Of a stretch of DNA of 64,000 nucleotides, positions 1-7,408 are shown piece after piece. Each line of letters begins with the position of its first letter. Within the stretch, counting starts at the first letter, position 1. Made by a program: the position numbers and the translations under genes. Location: positions 1-64,000 of the forward strand of contig JAEWVR010000025.1 in assembly GCA_023459055.1 (NCBI GenBank), written 5' to 3'. Origin of the DNA: Fibrobacterota bacterium. Lineage in GTDB: Bacteria > Fibrobacterota > Chitinivibrionia > Chitinivibrionales > Chitinispirillaceae. The notes below the pieces were generated by a model, which made no database searches, was not told the DNA's origin, and saw only the letters and a program-made list of their open reading frames with translations.

Positions 1-232
1 TTAAATACTCTACTTTTAAAAACTTAAATACTCTACTTTTAAAAACTTAAATACTCTACTTTTAAAAACTTAAATACTCTACTTTTAAAAACTTAAATAC
101 TCTACTTTTAAAAACTTAAATACTTTACTTTTAAAAACTTAAAATACTCTACTTTTAAAAACTTAAATACTCTACTTTTAAAAACTTAAATACTCTACTT
201 TTAAAAACTTAAAATACTCTACTTTTGAAAAC
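1..232. repeat. Ten-copy AT-rich tandem repeat, 23-24 bp unit
   Basis: Ten head-to-tail copies start at 1, 24, 47, 70, 93, 116, 139, 163, 186 and 209. Each begins TTAAATACTCTAC and ends TTTTAAAAAC. Copies 7 and 10 carry one extra A, copy 6 has TTTAC for TCTAC, and copy 10 has one A-to-G change. There are no spacers, so this is a minisatellite and not a CRISPR. It reaches the left edge and may continue beyond it. Function unknown; iteron-like, bent-DNA or simple slippage origins are all possible. Confidence 0.95.
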
Positions 233-237
233 TTAAA

Positions 238-369
238 GTCGCAGAAAAAGCATTTTATCCAGCTGTCAATTCAAATGGAATCGGTTGATGCTACTATAAT
301 GGAACTCAGCAAATTGCGGAGAAATTAGAGTACATCTTGAGTGAAGAAATTTATACAGATCGCTGCTAA
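238..369 (+). pseudogene. Decayed reading frame with an internal TGA
   Basis: One frame is open from the end of the tandem repeat to a TAA at 367-369, except for an in-frame TGA at 286-288. The downstream half (GTQQIAEKLEYILSEEIY) reads like a real amphipathic protein C-terminus. No start codon with a ribosome binding site is visible, because the upstream part is replaced by the 23-bp repeats. It ends 15 nt before the next gene, as an operon partner would. Most likely a remnant; a coincidental open frame cannot be excluded. Confidence 0.3.
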
Positions 370-384
370 AGCGAGGGAGTATTT

Positions 385-660
385 ATGAGTGATTTTAAAA
401 AAAATAAGAAAAGTAATAAAAACAGTAAAATTTCCAATGGACCTAAGCGTGAAGACAATGTGACAGAAAAAGACAAATTTTTTCTTGGTAAAAGCTTATT
501 CATTTGGATGTTTACATGTTATGCATCAATTAGTATTGCAAAATGTATGTATGGGGAGATTCAGGGAGTCCAAGCTGTTTGGCAAGAAAGTTCTGTTTAC
601 ATACAAAGCGTAATAACGCTCTTGATAGGTTATTATTTTGGTACAAAGCAAATAGAATAA
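385..660 (+). CDS. Small two-helix membrane protein, unknown function
   Basis: A 91-residue protein preceded by a good Shine-Dalgarno (GAGGGAG, 5 nt before the ATG). The first ~30 residues are Lys/Asn/Ser-rich and charged. Two hydrophobic segments follow, at about residues 35-53 and 68-86, and it ends in YYFGTKQIE, a tail often seen in small holin-like or phage-type membrane proteins. It lies inside the putative integrated element, between the 23-bp repeats and the tRNA-Pro remnant. I do not recognise a family. The real ribosome binding site and membrane pattern argue that it is expressed. Confidence 0.6.
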   Translation: MSDFKKNKKSNKNSKISNGPKREDNVTEKDKFFLGKSLFIWMFTCYASISIAKCMYGEIQGVQAVWQESSVYIQSVITLLIGYYFGTKQIE

Positions 661-711
661 AGGGTATGTACTGAAATATTGGTACGGTAGCTTGTATTTT
701 CTCAGCATTGA

Positions 712-765
712 TGAATGGGGTTCAAGTTCAAGTGGCCACTGGTTCAAATCCAGTCGCCCCGACCA
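712..765 (+). other. 3' half of tRNA-Pro(GGG): probable attachment-site remnant
   Basis: Reads as the anticodon loop (ATGGGGT), an anticodon 3' stem duplicated as TTCAAG-TTCAAG, a variable loop, a perfect T arm (ACTGG-TTCAAAT-CCAGT, 738-754), the acceptor 3' strand CGCCCCG (755-761), A and CCA. No matching 5' acceptor strand (CGGGGCG) or D arm lies upstream, so it is not a complete tRNA. A 3' tRNA fragment followed by a native-looking terminator is the usual scar at the distal end of an element integrated into a tRNA gene. By that geometry the element lies to the left and the intact tRNA-Pro beyond position 1. Confidence 0.65.
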
Positions 766-770
766 TATAA

Positions 771-808
771 ATGGTCTTGTAAATAAGTAGTTTACAAGAC
801 CATTTTTT
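771..808 (+). terminator. Rho-independent terminator after the tRNA-Pro remnant
   Basis: A perfect 13-bp stem (771-783 with 791-803), a 7-nt loop and a T run. It starts 5 nt after the CCA of the tRNA fragment, as expected for the original tRNA terminator. Confidence 0.85.
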
Positions 809-916
809 ATTATAAAATGTAAAGCGTTCTTTCCTGTTTTTTACCTTAAAATACCGCTATTATGTGTAAGTTCCCGACAATATCCCGACAAAAACCTGTA
901 GGTCAATTGTCAATCA

Positions 917-1639
917 TTAAAATTCAAGTAGTTGCTGCTCGGCTTTCTCAATCACCTTATAATTCCTTACAATCAACTCCTTCCCAACATGATTACCCTT
1001 TGACTGAACAGAGTAACTCACATCCACCGGCTCAATAATAAAATCTTTAAAAATTTCACAAATATCCGGATGATCGTTAATGCTCAACATAAATTTCCCT
1101 TTTATTTTCGAAAGCAGCTCTCTCATCAGAACAAAATCAGCCAGCTCCATGTTGTACTTGTAAAATGGTGCCTTATAGTACGGTGGATCCAGATAGAAGA
1201 ATGTTCCCGGTTTGTCATATCTTTGTACCAGGTCTTTATAATCAAGGTTTTCAACCATAACATTGTGTAAACGGATATGCACATCTGAAAGCTCCTCTTC
1301 AAGTCGCAGCAAGTTAATGCAGGGAGGATCCTCTGCAGAAACACCAAATGTTCGTCCCCTAACTCTGCCCCCAAAACATTGACGCTGAACATAGTAATAT
1401 CGTGCTGCCCGTTGGATATCTGTTAGTCCACCGGCTTCAAGTTGATTGTTCCAGTCAGTGAAATTCTGGCGGCTGATAATGAACCATTTAAATTGCTTTA
1501 CGAATTCCTCAAGGTGATTTTGCAATACCCGGTAAAACGAAATAAGATCACTATCACGGTCGTTTAATACTTCGATCTTTGATTGCGGTTTACGGAAAAA
1601 CACCCATGCTGCACCGGAAAAGCATTCAACATAGGTCAA
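917..1639 (-). CDS. D12-class DNA adenine-N6 methyltransferase, N-terminally truncated
   Basis: A 240-residue Dam/D12-family methylase that would transfer a methyl group from SAM to adenine in DNA. Visible are the SAM-binding motif near the start (YVECFSGAAWVFF), the following LNDRDSDLISFYR segment and the catalytic motif YLDPPYY around residue 149. Family members usually begin 25-30 residues earlier with a GGK-containing SAM loop. Here the frame continues upstream as KSRLSESIIQKFPDHL, but family similarity stops at an A7 run (about 1682-1688), with a TAG shortly before and no ATG or ribosome binding site. The GGK loop is therefore absent and the product is probably inactive. The orphan setting suggests a phage or island remnant. 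Confidence 0.75.
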   Translation of the reverse strand: MTYVECFSGAAWVFFRKPQSKIEVLNDRDSDLISFYRVLQNHLEEFVKQFKWFIISRQNFTDWNNQLEAGGLTDIQRAARYYYVQRQCFGGRVRGRTFGVSAEDPPCINLLRLEEELSDVHIRLHNVMVENLDYKDLVQRYDKPGTFFYLDPPYYKAPFYKYNMELADFVLMRELLSKIKGKFMLSINDHPDICEIFKDFIIEPVDVSYSVQSKGNHVGKELIVRNYKVIEKAEQQLLEF

Positions 1640-1801
1640 ATGATCCGGGAATTTTTGAATAATACTTTCTGAAAGACGACTTTTTTTATGGCGAGTTTCA
1701 CCCTATTTGTCGTACCCCCAAATAAATCTCCAAATTTAGAATTGATACTTTGCCAGATTTAATATATCTTTAATACAGATATACTTTCATAAGGATTTTT
1801 A

Positions 1802-1933
1802 ATGAACAGAAACGATATGCTTTTGATGCTCCACGAATTAGATAAGGAGCTATCAACCAGCCTAACAATTGAGATCTGCGGATCATATAGAATTCAAAGA
1901 ATCAGGGATCTTGATTATGGAAACAACTTATAA
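1802..1933 (+). pseudogene. Truncated nucleotidyltransferase-like (DUF6036-type) N-terminus
   Basis: A 43-codon frame from ATG 1802 to TAA 1931-1933. It starts MNRNDMLLMLHELDKEL and continues TIEICGSYRI, resembling the N-terminus of AbiEii/DUF6036-type nucleotidyltransferases, where a conserved glycine-rich strand follows. It then runs into the start region of the next gene in another frame, as though an internal deletion removed the catalytic part. Too short to be active. The family assignment rests on a short N-terminal resemblance only. Confidence 0.35.
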
Positions 1934-2645
1934 CATAGATATACTCTACCAGAAATGGATTCGTCTTGGCTGGATGGCTACCGGTAACCCATGGCCTGAA
2001 GAAGTCGATCCAGAGCTACTGATTGTGCAAACTACTCATGCAGCACGAACCGACAGCCGCCTTTTCAAATGGCTTCTTACATGGTTTAAAGACAATAACG
2101 ACTTGATCAACACCAAACGTCTTCTCAGAATCATTACTGATGCAGATACGGCTATTTTAGGCGCGGTAATCGAAATAGCGATCAAAGAAACCGGTAATCA
2201 CAACCTGAAAACCATTCTGAATAAATGCACTACTAATAAATCCCCTGAACTTCTTTTCACCGGTATGGAGGATATAGAAACCTTTGTCACCCAGGAGAAA
2301 GAGAAAACGCATGAGGTTTACAGAAAATGGGGATTGTATTGTTCAATGTATGAATTCTATGATGATGCCAATCGGTCAAGAGAATGGTTGTTGGAACATA
2401 ATAAAAACCTTGCATTACGGGCATTATATAGCCCGAATATCAGAGCTGAAATTATGTTTTATTTGCTTAATCATGATAACTGTGCAATTAAGAACATCGC
2501 GCAGCACATCGGGTATACATATAGTTCTGTTTACAATGAAATTGCAACATTAATAAAGAATGGGTTCATCACTAAATCAAGTGATTCATGGCACTCTTTA
2601 CAGATTACTTCGAGAAGTCTGCAGATGTTTAAAGTTGTATGCTAA
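1917..2645 (+). CDS. Winged-helix protein of unknown function (possible toxin-antitoxin partner)
   Basis: Start chosen at ATG 1917 (242 residues, METTYNIDILYQKW); a longer frame begins at 1869 but lacks a ribosome binding site. The N-terminal two thirds is helical without a recognised motif. Residues ~180-235 look like a winged helix: a helix containing AEIMFYLL, then NIAQHIGYTYSSVYNEIATL as the HTH, then a wing (GFITKSSDSWHSLQIT). It overlaps the truncated nucleotidyltransferase-like frame by 17 nt. Proteins of this layout beside AbiEii/DUF6036-type nucleotidyltransferases occur in toxin-antitoxin or abortive-infection pairs. That role is inference, and the partner is broken here. Confidence 0.55.
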   Translation: METTYNIDILYQKWIRLGWMATGNPWPEEVDPELLIVQTTHAARTDSRLFKWLLTWFKDNNDLINTKRLLRIITDADTAILGAVIEIAIKETGNHNLKTILNKCTTNKSPELLFTGMEDIETFVTQEKEKTHEVYRKWGLYCSMYEFYDDANRSREWLLEHNKNLALRALYSPNIRAEIMFYLLNHDNCAIKNIAQHIGYTYSSVYNEIATLIKNGFITKSSDSWHSLQITSRSLQMFKVVC

Positions 2646-2896
2646 TTGAGATATGCATTTTTAATATGAGTTCAATTATCACCAGTAAATCTCATCGAGA
2701 CATTCCACTGGCATTCAATAAGGTATTGCACTATTTAAGAGCTGGTTCAATCAGGCAAACAGGCAGGTCTCTCCCTCAACCAAATACAGGCAGCAATACG
2801 GCAAGCCTACCTTTTGGGCATTTTTGGGCATCCACATTAACAAGTAAGAATTATTTTTGGGATTTTTTAGCTTTGTAAGTCTTTGATTTTACTTAC

Positions 2897-2982
<86 letters not shown>

Positions 2983-3112
2983 TAAGAGACTGAAAAATTA
3001 CTTTATACCGCGCAGAATTGCAACTCTTTTTTCGTTTCAGAAATTGAATTTCTCAGGAATTACCAATTGAGTAATACTATGTTGGATGTTCTGAAATGCC
3101 CGGATAACAGCA

Positions 3113-3400
3113 TTATTTATAATCAGGATCATCCTGATTATACTGCCAGTCATCGGAGTCCTGCTCCGGTTCATGCCCGCCATTCCCTGGCTCTTTTTTC
3201 GGTGGTGCATCATCGCTTGCATTCAGTTGTTCGATTGTATCTTCAATGATCGTTCGTGCATTAAATTCCACGAACTCACAAATATCGTCGGTGTTGGCAT
3301 ATTTATTCTCGCGGATATACTCAAGAACCGACATACCTGTTGAGATCATTATATTGTGCACAAGGTTCTCATCATACAGTCTGCAATGCTTACCAGCCAT
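3113..3400 (-). CDS. Small hypothetical protein with acidic C-terminal tail
   Basis: A 95-residue protein with an acceptable Shine-Dalgarno (GGGGATG) before ATG 3400. Residues 1-60 are mixed helix with no recognisable motif (MAGKHCRLYDENLVHNIM at the start). The last ~30 residues are low-complexity and rich in Asp, Glu, Pro and Gln. It stands alone beside tRNA-Leu(CAA) in a region of doubtful or decayed genes. No function can be assigned. Confidence 0.5.
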   Translation of the reverse strand: MAGKHCRLYDENLVHNIMISTGMSVLEYIRENKYANTDDICEFVEFNARTIIEDTIEQLNASDDAPPKKEPGNGGHEPEQDSDDWQYNQDDPDYK

Positions 3401-3628
3401 CTATCATCCCCTTATTTTTTGTCATTATACTACAAAATGGCATTTATCTTCCTATTATATCTATCAGTAGATTACAGGTCAATCTTTTTAAACGGGTTAC
3501 TATATATATTTGAGTGGTAAATTAATGATAGTTTTAAACAATATCGTAAGGGTGAAATCATCATATTCACCGACAGTAACCACCAGCTATGAACAATTTT
3601 CAGACTACTAAAAGGATATCGCGCTACC

Positions 3629-4258
3629 ATGCATTACAAAACTAAATCCTTTTCAATTTCACTTAAGGATTCAACGCTTACCTTCGTACAACCGCAGGAT
3701 CCGCTTTCATTAATTGATAACCTTACACCCGACCAGGCACGTCTTGATAAATACCAGCCCTATTGGGTTGAAAACTGGCCATCAGCAGAAACGTTTATCT
3801 CCTTTCTGTCATCATATGCATTTACTGATTCATTACGTGTGATAGAACTCGGATGCGGCCTTGGCGTACTGTCAACGATACTCCGCAAACTCGGACACAG
3901 CGTAATCGCCACCGATATTGCACTTGATGGATGCGCATGTACCGCTATTAACTGCAAATCAAATTGTGGTGAGTCAAGCGTGGTCTGCTGTGATATGAAA
4001 CTGCTGCCATTCAAAAACTACGTTCCCGATCTCATACTTGCATCAGATATACTTTACGAAGAGAAAATGCACCATCTGTTTCTCAGTGCACTGGAGACAC
4101 TCTTGACAGATACCAACAAAGCCTGGCTTGCAGATCCATGCAGGCGCGGATGGGACAAATTCAAGAAAAATATCGCAGAACAGTATTCTCTTACAGTATT
4201 GCATTCCGAGGAGAAGGCAAATGGTTTACGGGTTGAGATTGTGGAGATTAAAAGATAA
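3629..4258 (+). CDS. Class I SAM-dependent methyltransferase (METTL/ETFB-lysine type)
   Basis: A 209-residue protein with a Rossmann methyltransferase fold. The N-terminal part has YQPYWVENWPSA, the 'Y-W-P-xx' pattern of the METTL20/METTL21-like group. Motif I is ELGCGLGVLSTILRKLG (~residues 71-87), followed by the acidic loop ATDIALDG, and motif IV/V ILASDILYEE near residue 136. The Asp-Pro-Cys-Arg segment late in the protein (ADPCRRGW) is also typical. Members methylate protein lysines or small molecules; the substrate here cannot be told. Monocistronic, convergent with the next gene. Confidence 0.75.
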   Translation: MHYKTKSFSISLKDSTLTFVQPQDPLSLIDNLTPDQARLDKYQPYWVENWPSAETFISFLSSYAFTDSLRVIELGCGLGVLSTILRKLGHSVIATDIALDGCACTAINCKSNCGESSVVCCDMKLLPFKNYVPDLILASDILYEEKMHHLFLSALETLLTDTNKAWLADPCRRGWDKFKKNIAEQYSLTVLHSEEKANGLRVEIVEIKR

Positions 4259-4305
4259 AGCTATTAACATCCTGGAACAGACTTGCCAACGGTGTAAAAT
4301 CAAAC

Positions 4306-4333
4306 GGCATGGTGCCAAAATTGTCACCATGCC
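4306..4333. terminator. Hairpin between convergent genes
   Basis: A perfect 9-bp inverted repeat GGCATGGTG / CACCATGCC with a 10-nt loop, between the methyltransferase end (4258) and the convergent gene end (4370). The T run is imperfect on both strands. Probably a bidirectional terminator. Confidence 0.5.
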
Positions 4334-4369
4334 ACGATAAAAAGCATCAATAATTCAGAGGAACGGCTG

Positions 4370-5959
4370 CTACTTCATCTCATGAATGAGAATCTTTACA
4401 ATCATTCCTGTACTGGTAGTAGTAACAACCGGGCCGTCACTTAAATATTTATTCTCATTCAGAAAATTATACGGACCATCTACACGTGCTTCAAATACCG
4501 GCACAAGACCGCTTCCACTACCACAGTTTCGAATAATAATAAATTCGCCATCATTGGGAGCAAGTGCGTACCGTGCGTCAAGTCCACCCATTTGATAATC
4601 CGCGCCAGCGTTTAAAATCTTTCCAACCACCTTACCAGTTGTTGTACCACCGGTTATAGGAATAATATTACGTGACCCGCCTTTTGTTGCACCGATATTA
4701 ATCTGACCCGTACATTCTACATTTTCAGTGATAACTGTATTACCTGAAGCACCACTCAGCTTTAAACACTCCCATGTCTGATTGGCAACACCAGATGGAT
4801 CTTTGATCTGGACTTTTGTTGACGGCAACGTAACGTTCGTAATATCGTAAACATCCATAGAAATTGTTTTTCCCACAGTGTCAACAATGCGGGTTGCAGC
4901 AAACTTACCGGTATGAAGCCATGTATAGGAACTTGAGTTTGGAGCCTCGAAATCAAGGACGACTCTGACATCGTTGGTACCTGATGGTGCAACACCGGCA
5001 TTACGCATAAGAATCGGTTTACTATCACTTGTCTTAATGATAATAATCTGTTCAAGTTCAATTGAACCATTGGAAAGTTTTAGCTCAAAGTCAAGCCCGC
5101 CACTATACAACGTTCCTTTAAGTTTGGATCCGTCGACGGTCCCACTGTTAACAACAAAAAAACGTCTGGTACCGAATTTTGTTTTCCCAACTTCATACTT
5201 TGTCGGATACTGCATCTTGATAGTAAATACCTTTGTTCCAAGTTCCGGTGGCGGGATACCATTCGGCATAAAACATGTCCAGGATTGATCCGGCACGATG
5301 GTCGTATTCTCTAACGATCCACCCTCCGGTTCAAGCTGAATTTTCAGATCTGACTCTTCAAGAGATTCGATCGCAACAGCAGTCCGGGTATATCCGGTTT
5401 TGCTGACAACAATTGAATCAACAGCCATTGCAGCAGCACTTTTCATCAGGCCCCTGCTATACTCTGTGCAACCCGATAACTCACTATATACAGCTGAATT
5501 CATGTGCGACTGTGACAGAAAGCGTGATGAGTATGTATTCTCTGATGTCTTTATCATGCAGACATAGACGCCATCAGGAAGCACTGGTAATTTCATGCTT
5601 GATGTACCAGCTGCCATCATACCGGAATAGAGCACTTTTGCCAATCTTCCATGAAGATCATGAATAGCAATCTGCACCTTCTGCTCCTGAGAAAGTGAAA
5701 AGTGTACCTGATCTCGGTCAATATAATAAGCTGATGCCTGTACAATAGTGCTGTGATTTGTAACAGCTGTACCAGCAAGTAAAAATGTACCATCGCTACC
5801 TGTTTGTACCGAGAGATTACGACTGAGGAGTTTCACAGTGGCACCAGTTAGCGGTGAATTGGTGCTCTTATCAAAAACGGTTCCGGAAATTTTGATTTGA
5901 TTCTGTGCAGAAAGCAGAGCTGTAAGCAACAGGATCACATAACAAAGCTTCACAATCAT
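4370..5959 (-). CDS. Secreted protein with carboxypeptidase-regulatory-like domain
   Basis: 529 residues; GGAGG sits 6 nt before ATG 5959. A cleavable signal peptide (~1-18, ending SAQNQ) is followed by a CarboxypepD_reg-like beta-sandwich (ISGTVFDKSTNSPLTGATV, residues ~22-70). Residues ~85-150 contain a module like the Por/T9SS C-terminal sorting domain (VQIAIHDLHGRLAKVL and LPDGVYVCMIKTSE), here internal and not terminal. A second surface-exposed half (residues ~215-529) begins TTIVPDQSWTC and appears to contain two similar beta-rich units, each starting with a Q-(S/T)-W-(T/E)-C pattern. Likely an extracellular or cell-surface protein. No enzyme motif is visible. Confidence 0.65.
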   Translation of the reverse strand: MIVKLCYVILLLTALLSAQNQIKISGTVFDKSTNSPLTGATVKLLSRNLSVQTGSDGTFLLAGTAVTNHSTIVQASAYYIDRDQVHFSLSQEQKVQIAIHDLHGRLAKVLYSGMMAAGTSSMKLPVLPDGVYVCMIKTSENTYSSRFLSQSHMNSAVYSELSGCTEYSRGLMKSAAAMAVDSIVVSKTGYTRTAVAIESLEESDLKIQLEPEGGSLENTTIVPDQSWTCFMPNGIPPPELGTKVFTIKMQYPTKYEVGKTKFGTRRFFVVNSGTVDGSKLKGTLYSGGLDFELKLSNGSIELEQIIIIKTSDSKPILMRNAGVAPSGTNDVRVVLDFEAPNSSSYTWLHTGKFAATRIVDTVGKTISMDVYDITNVTLPSTKVQIKDPSGVANQTWECLKLSGASGNTVITENVECTGQINIGATKGGSRNIIPITGGTTTGKVVGKILNAGADYQMGGLDARYALAPNDGEFIIIRNCGSGSGLVPVFEARVDGPYNFLNENKYLSDGPVVTTTSTGMIVKILIHEMK

Positions 5960-6193
5960 TTAATGCCTCCAATAACGTTCGATTGTTTGTTGAGTCTCGT
6001 CTATGACCCCCGAATTTTTCGTAGTAGAAAGTCTGCAATTCCTTGTTAATGTGATACAACCAACGATTTTTCAGCATCCCCCCGATGAGACACAGATAAA
6101 TCCCTACCCTTTATGCCTGTCCTGAATAATCAGGTTCTAACAATATAATCAATTACGACTGATTTTTCATAAATCTTTGCACTATCGACACTG

Positions 6194-6850
6194 CTATCCG
6201 ACAGTGACAGAATATCCACCACTATGAAGTGCATCTGCGATTACCGTTTTTGTCAATACGCCTTCACGTAGAACCTTGACAGTACACGAATCGGTAAATT
6301 TGATCACCGTTGATGGTGGTGAGGGCGGCAGATGGCCTGCGTCTATCATAAAATCAATCCCATTACGTAAACTTGAGAATATGTAATCAGGATCGGGATT
6401 GTACTGTTCACCACTTACATTGGCACTTGTTGAATAGATTGGAAAATCAGCATAGTTATACAGCATGCTGATAAATGGATGATCCGACACCCGTATCGCA
6501 GTTCCGTCAGGATTACTTTCTGATGTGACAACGATAGTCAATAATCCGGGCCAGAATTTTTTAGTGAGATAATGTCCGGCATCAGGTGTATTGTCAAGCA
6601 CTTCATTGAACACACTGTTCTTTCCCGCCAGATGAATCATTGGATTGCTTGCCGGGCGTTTTTTCGCTTCGTAAATTGCGCTGTGTACCGACGCAACCTG
6701 TGTACTTCCACCTATACCATATATAGTCTCGGTAGGATAAACAAATACTGCACCACGGGCAATCTGTGATGCAATATCATACATCAGATGCCCGTTGCCG
6801 GGTGCAATTAATCTGTCAAGTGGAATACGCTCAGGCATCATTATCACCAA
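6194..6850 (-). CDS. tsaC: L-threonylcarbamoyladenylate synthase (TsaC/Sua5/YrdC family)
   Basis: Makes threonylcarbamoyl-AMP from Thr, bicarbonate and ATP, the first step of t6A modification at A37 of ANN-decoding tRNAs. YrdC-domain signatures: a start that runs AIVYPTET-like (GAVFVYPTETIYGIG, ~residues 34-48), the KKRP...NPMIHL nucleotide-binding motif (~66-77) and TSANVSGEQYNPD near 140-152. At 218 residues it is a single YrdC domain without the Sua5 C-terminal domain. Possible starts are TTG 6850, GTG, or ATG 6841/6838; the ATGs overlap the purE stop by a few bases and would be translationally coupled. Last gene of the purD-purE-tsaC cluster. Confidence 0.85.
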   Translation of the reverse strand: MVIMMPERIPLDRLIAPGNGHLMYDIASQIARGAVFVYPTETIYGIGGSTQVASVHSAIYEAKKRPASNPMIHLAGKNSVFNEVLDNTPDAGHYLTKKFWPGLLTIVVTSESNPDGTAIRVSDHPFISMLYNYADFPIYSTSANVSGEQYNPDPDYIFSSLRNGIDFMIDAGHLPPSPPSTVIKFTDSCTVKVLREGVLTKTVIADALHSGGYSVTVG

Positions 6851-7292
6851 ACTGTTTTCTGTATTCTTTCATTTTGGATTTCAAAAGTGTATCACCGGTA
6901 CCAAGAATTTGTACTGCAAGCAGTGCTGCATTCTTTGAGTTTCCGATCCCGACACATGCAACAGGAACACCTGCCGGCATCTGAACAATCGAATACAGTG
7001 CATCCTGACCACTCAGTGGTCCTCCCTCCCCGGGAACACCAATCACCGGCAATGTTGTCAAAGAGGCAATCACACCCGGAAGGTGTGCCGCAAGACCTGC
7101 AATTGCTATAATCACCGCAACCCCGTCATTCTCGGCAGTTAGCGCAAACGCCCTGATTTTATTTGGATTTCTATGGGCTGATATGACAACCGTTTCAAAT
7201 TTTACATCAAATTCACGAAGAATAGCCTCTGCTTTCTCGGCGATCGGGGCATCAGATTTTGATCCCATCACAATTGCGACTTTTAAACTCAC
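6831..7292 (-). CDS. purE: N5-carboxyaminoimidazole ribonucleotide mutase
   Basis: Class I PurE converts N5-CAIR to CAIR in de novo purine synthesis. The 153 residues carry the classic motifs: MGSKSD near the start, SAHRNP (~40-45, with the catalytic His), AGLAAHLPGV, the VIGVP loop, GGPLSGQDALYSIVQMP and GIGNSKNAALLAVQIL. It starts at GTG with GGAG upstream. The purE stop overlaps the tsaC start, and purD lies ~115 nt upstream on the same strand. A purK partner is not in the window. Confidence 0.93.
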   Translation of the reverse strand: MSLKVAIVMGSKSDAPIAEKAEAILREFDVKFETVVISAHRNPNKIRAFALTAENDGVAVIIAIAGLAAHLPGVIASLTTLPVIGVPGEGGPLSGQDALYSIVQMPAGVPVACVGIGNSKNAALLAVQILGTGDTLLKSKMKEYRKQFGDNDA

Positions 7293-7408
7293 GATCTTTT
7301 TGCTCCTTATTATATATGTAAACGTAGTTCAATGATACAAACACTATCCTGACACGTACACCACTTACTTGTTTTTAATTGTCAGGAATTACTTCAACGA
7401 TACCTTTG

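Noticed and set aside
1..232. Possible CRISPR array
   Set aside because: The repeats are directly contiguous with no spacers and differ only by single A insertions or substitutions.
286..288. TGA as a selenocysteine codon
   Set aside because: No SECIS-like hairpin was seen right after the TGA, the frame has no start, and TGA ends many genes normally here; decay is simpler.
2639..2878. 79-residue plus-strand frame before tRNA-Leu
   Set aside because: No ribosome binding site, overlap with the upstream stop and non-protein-like composition.
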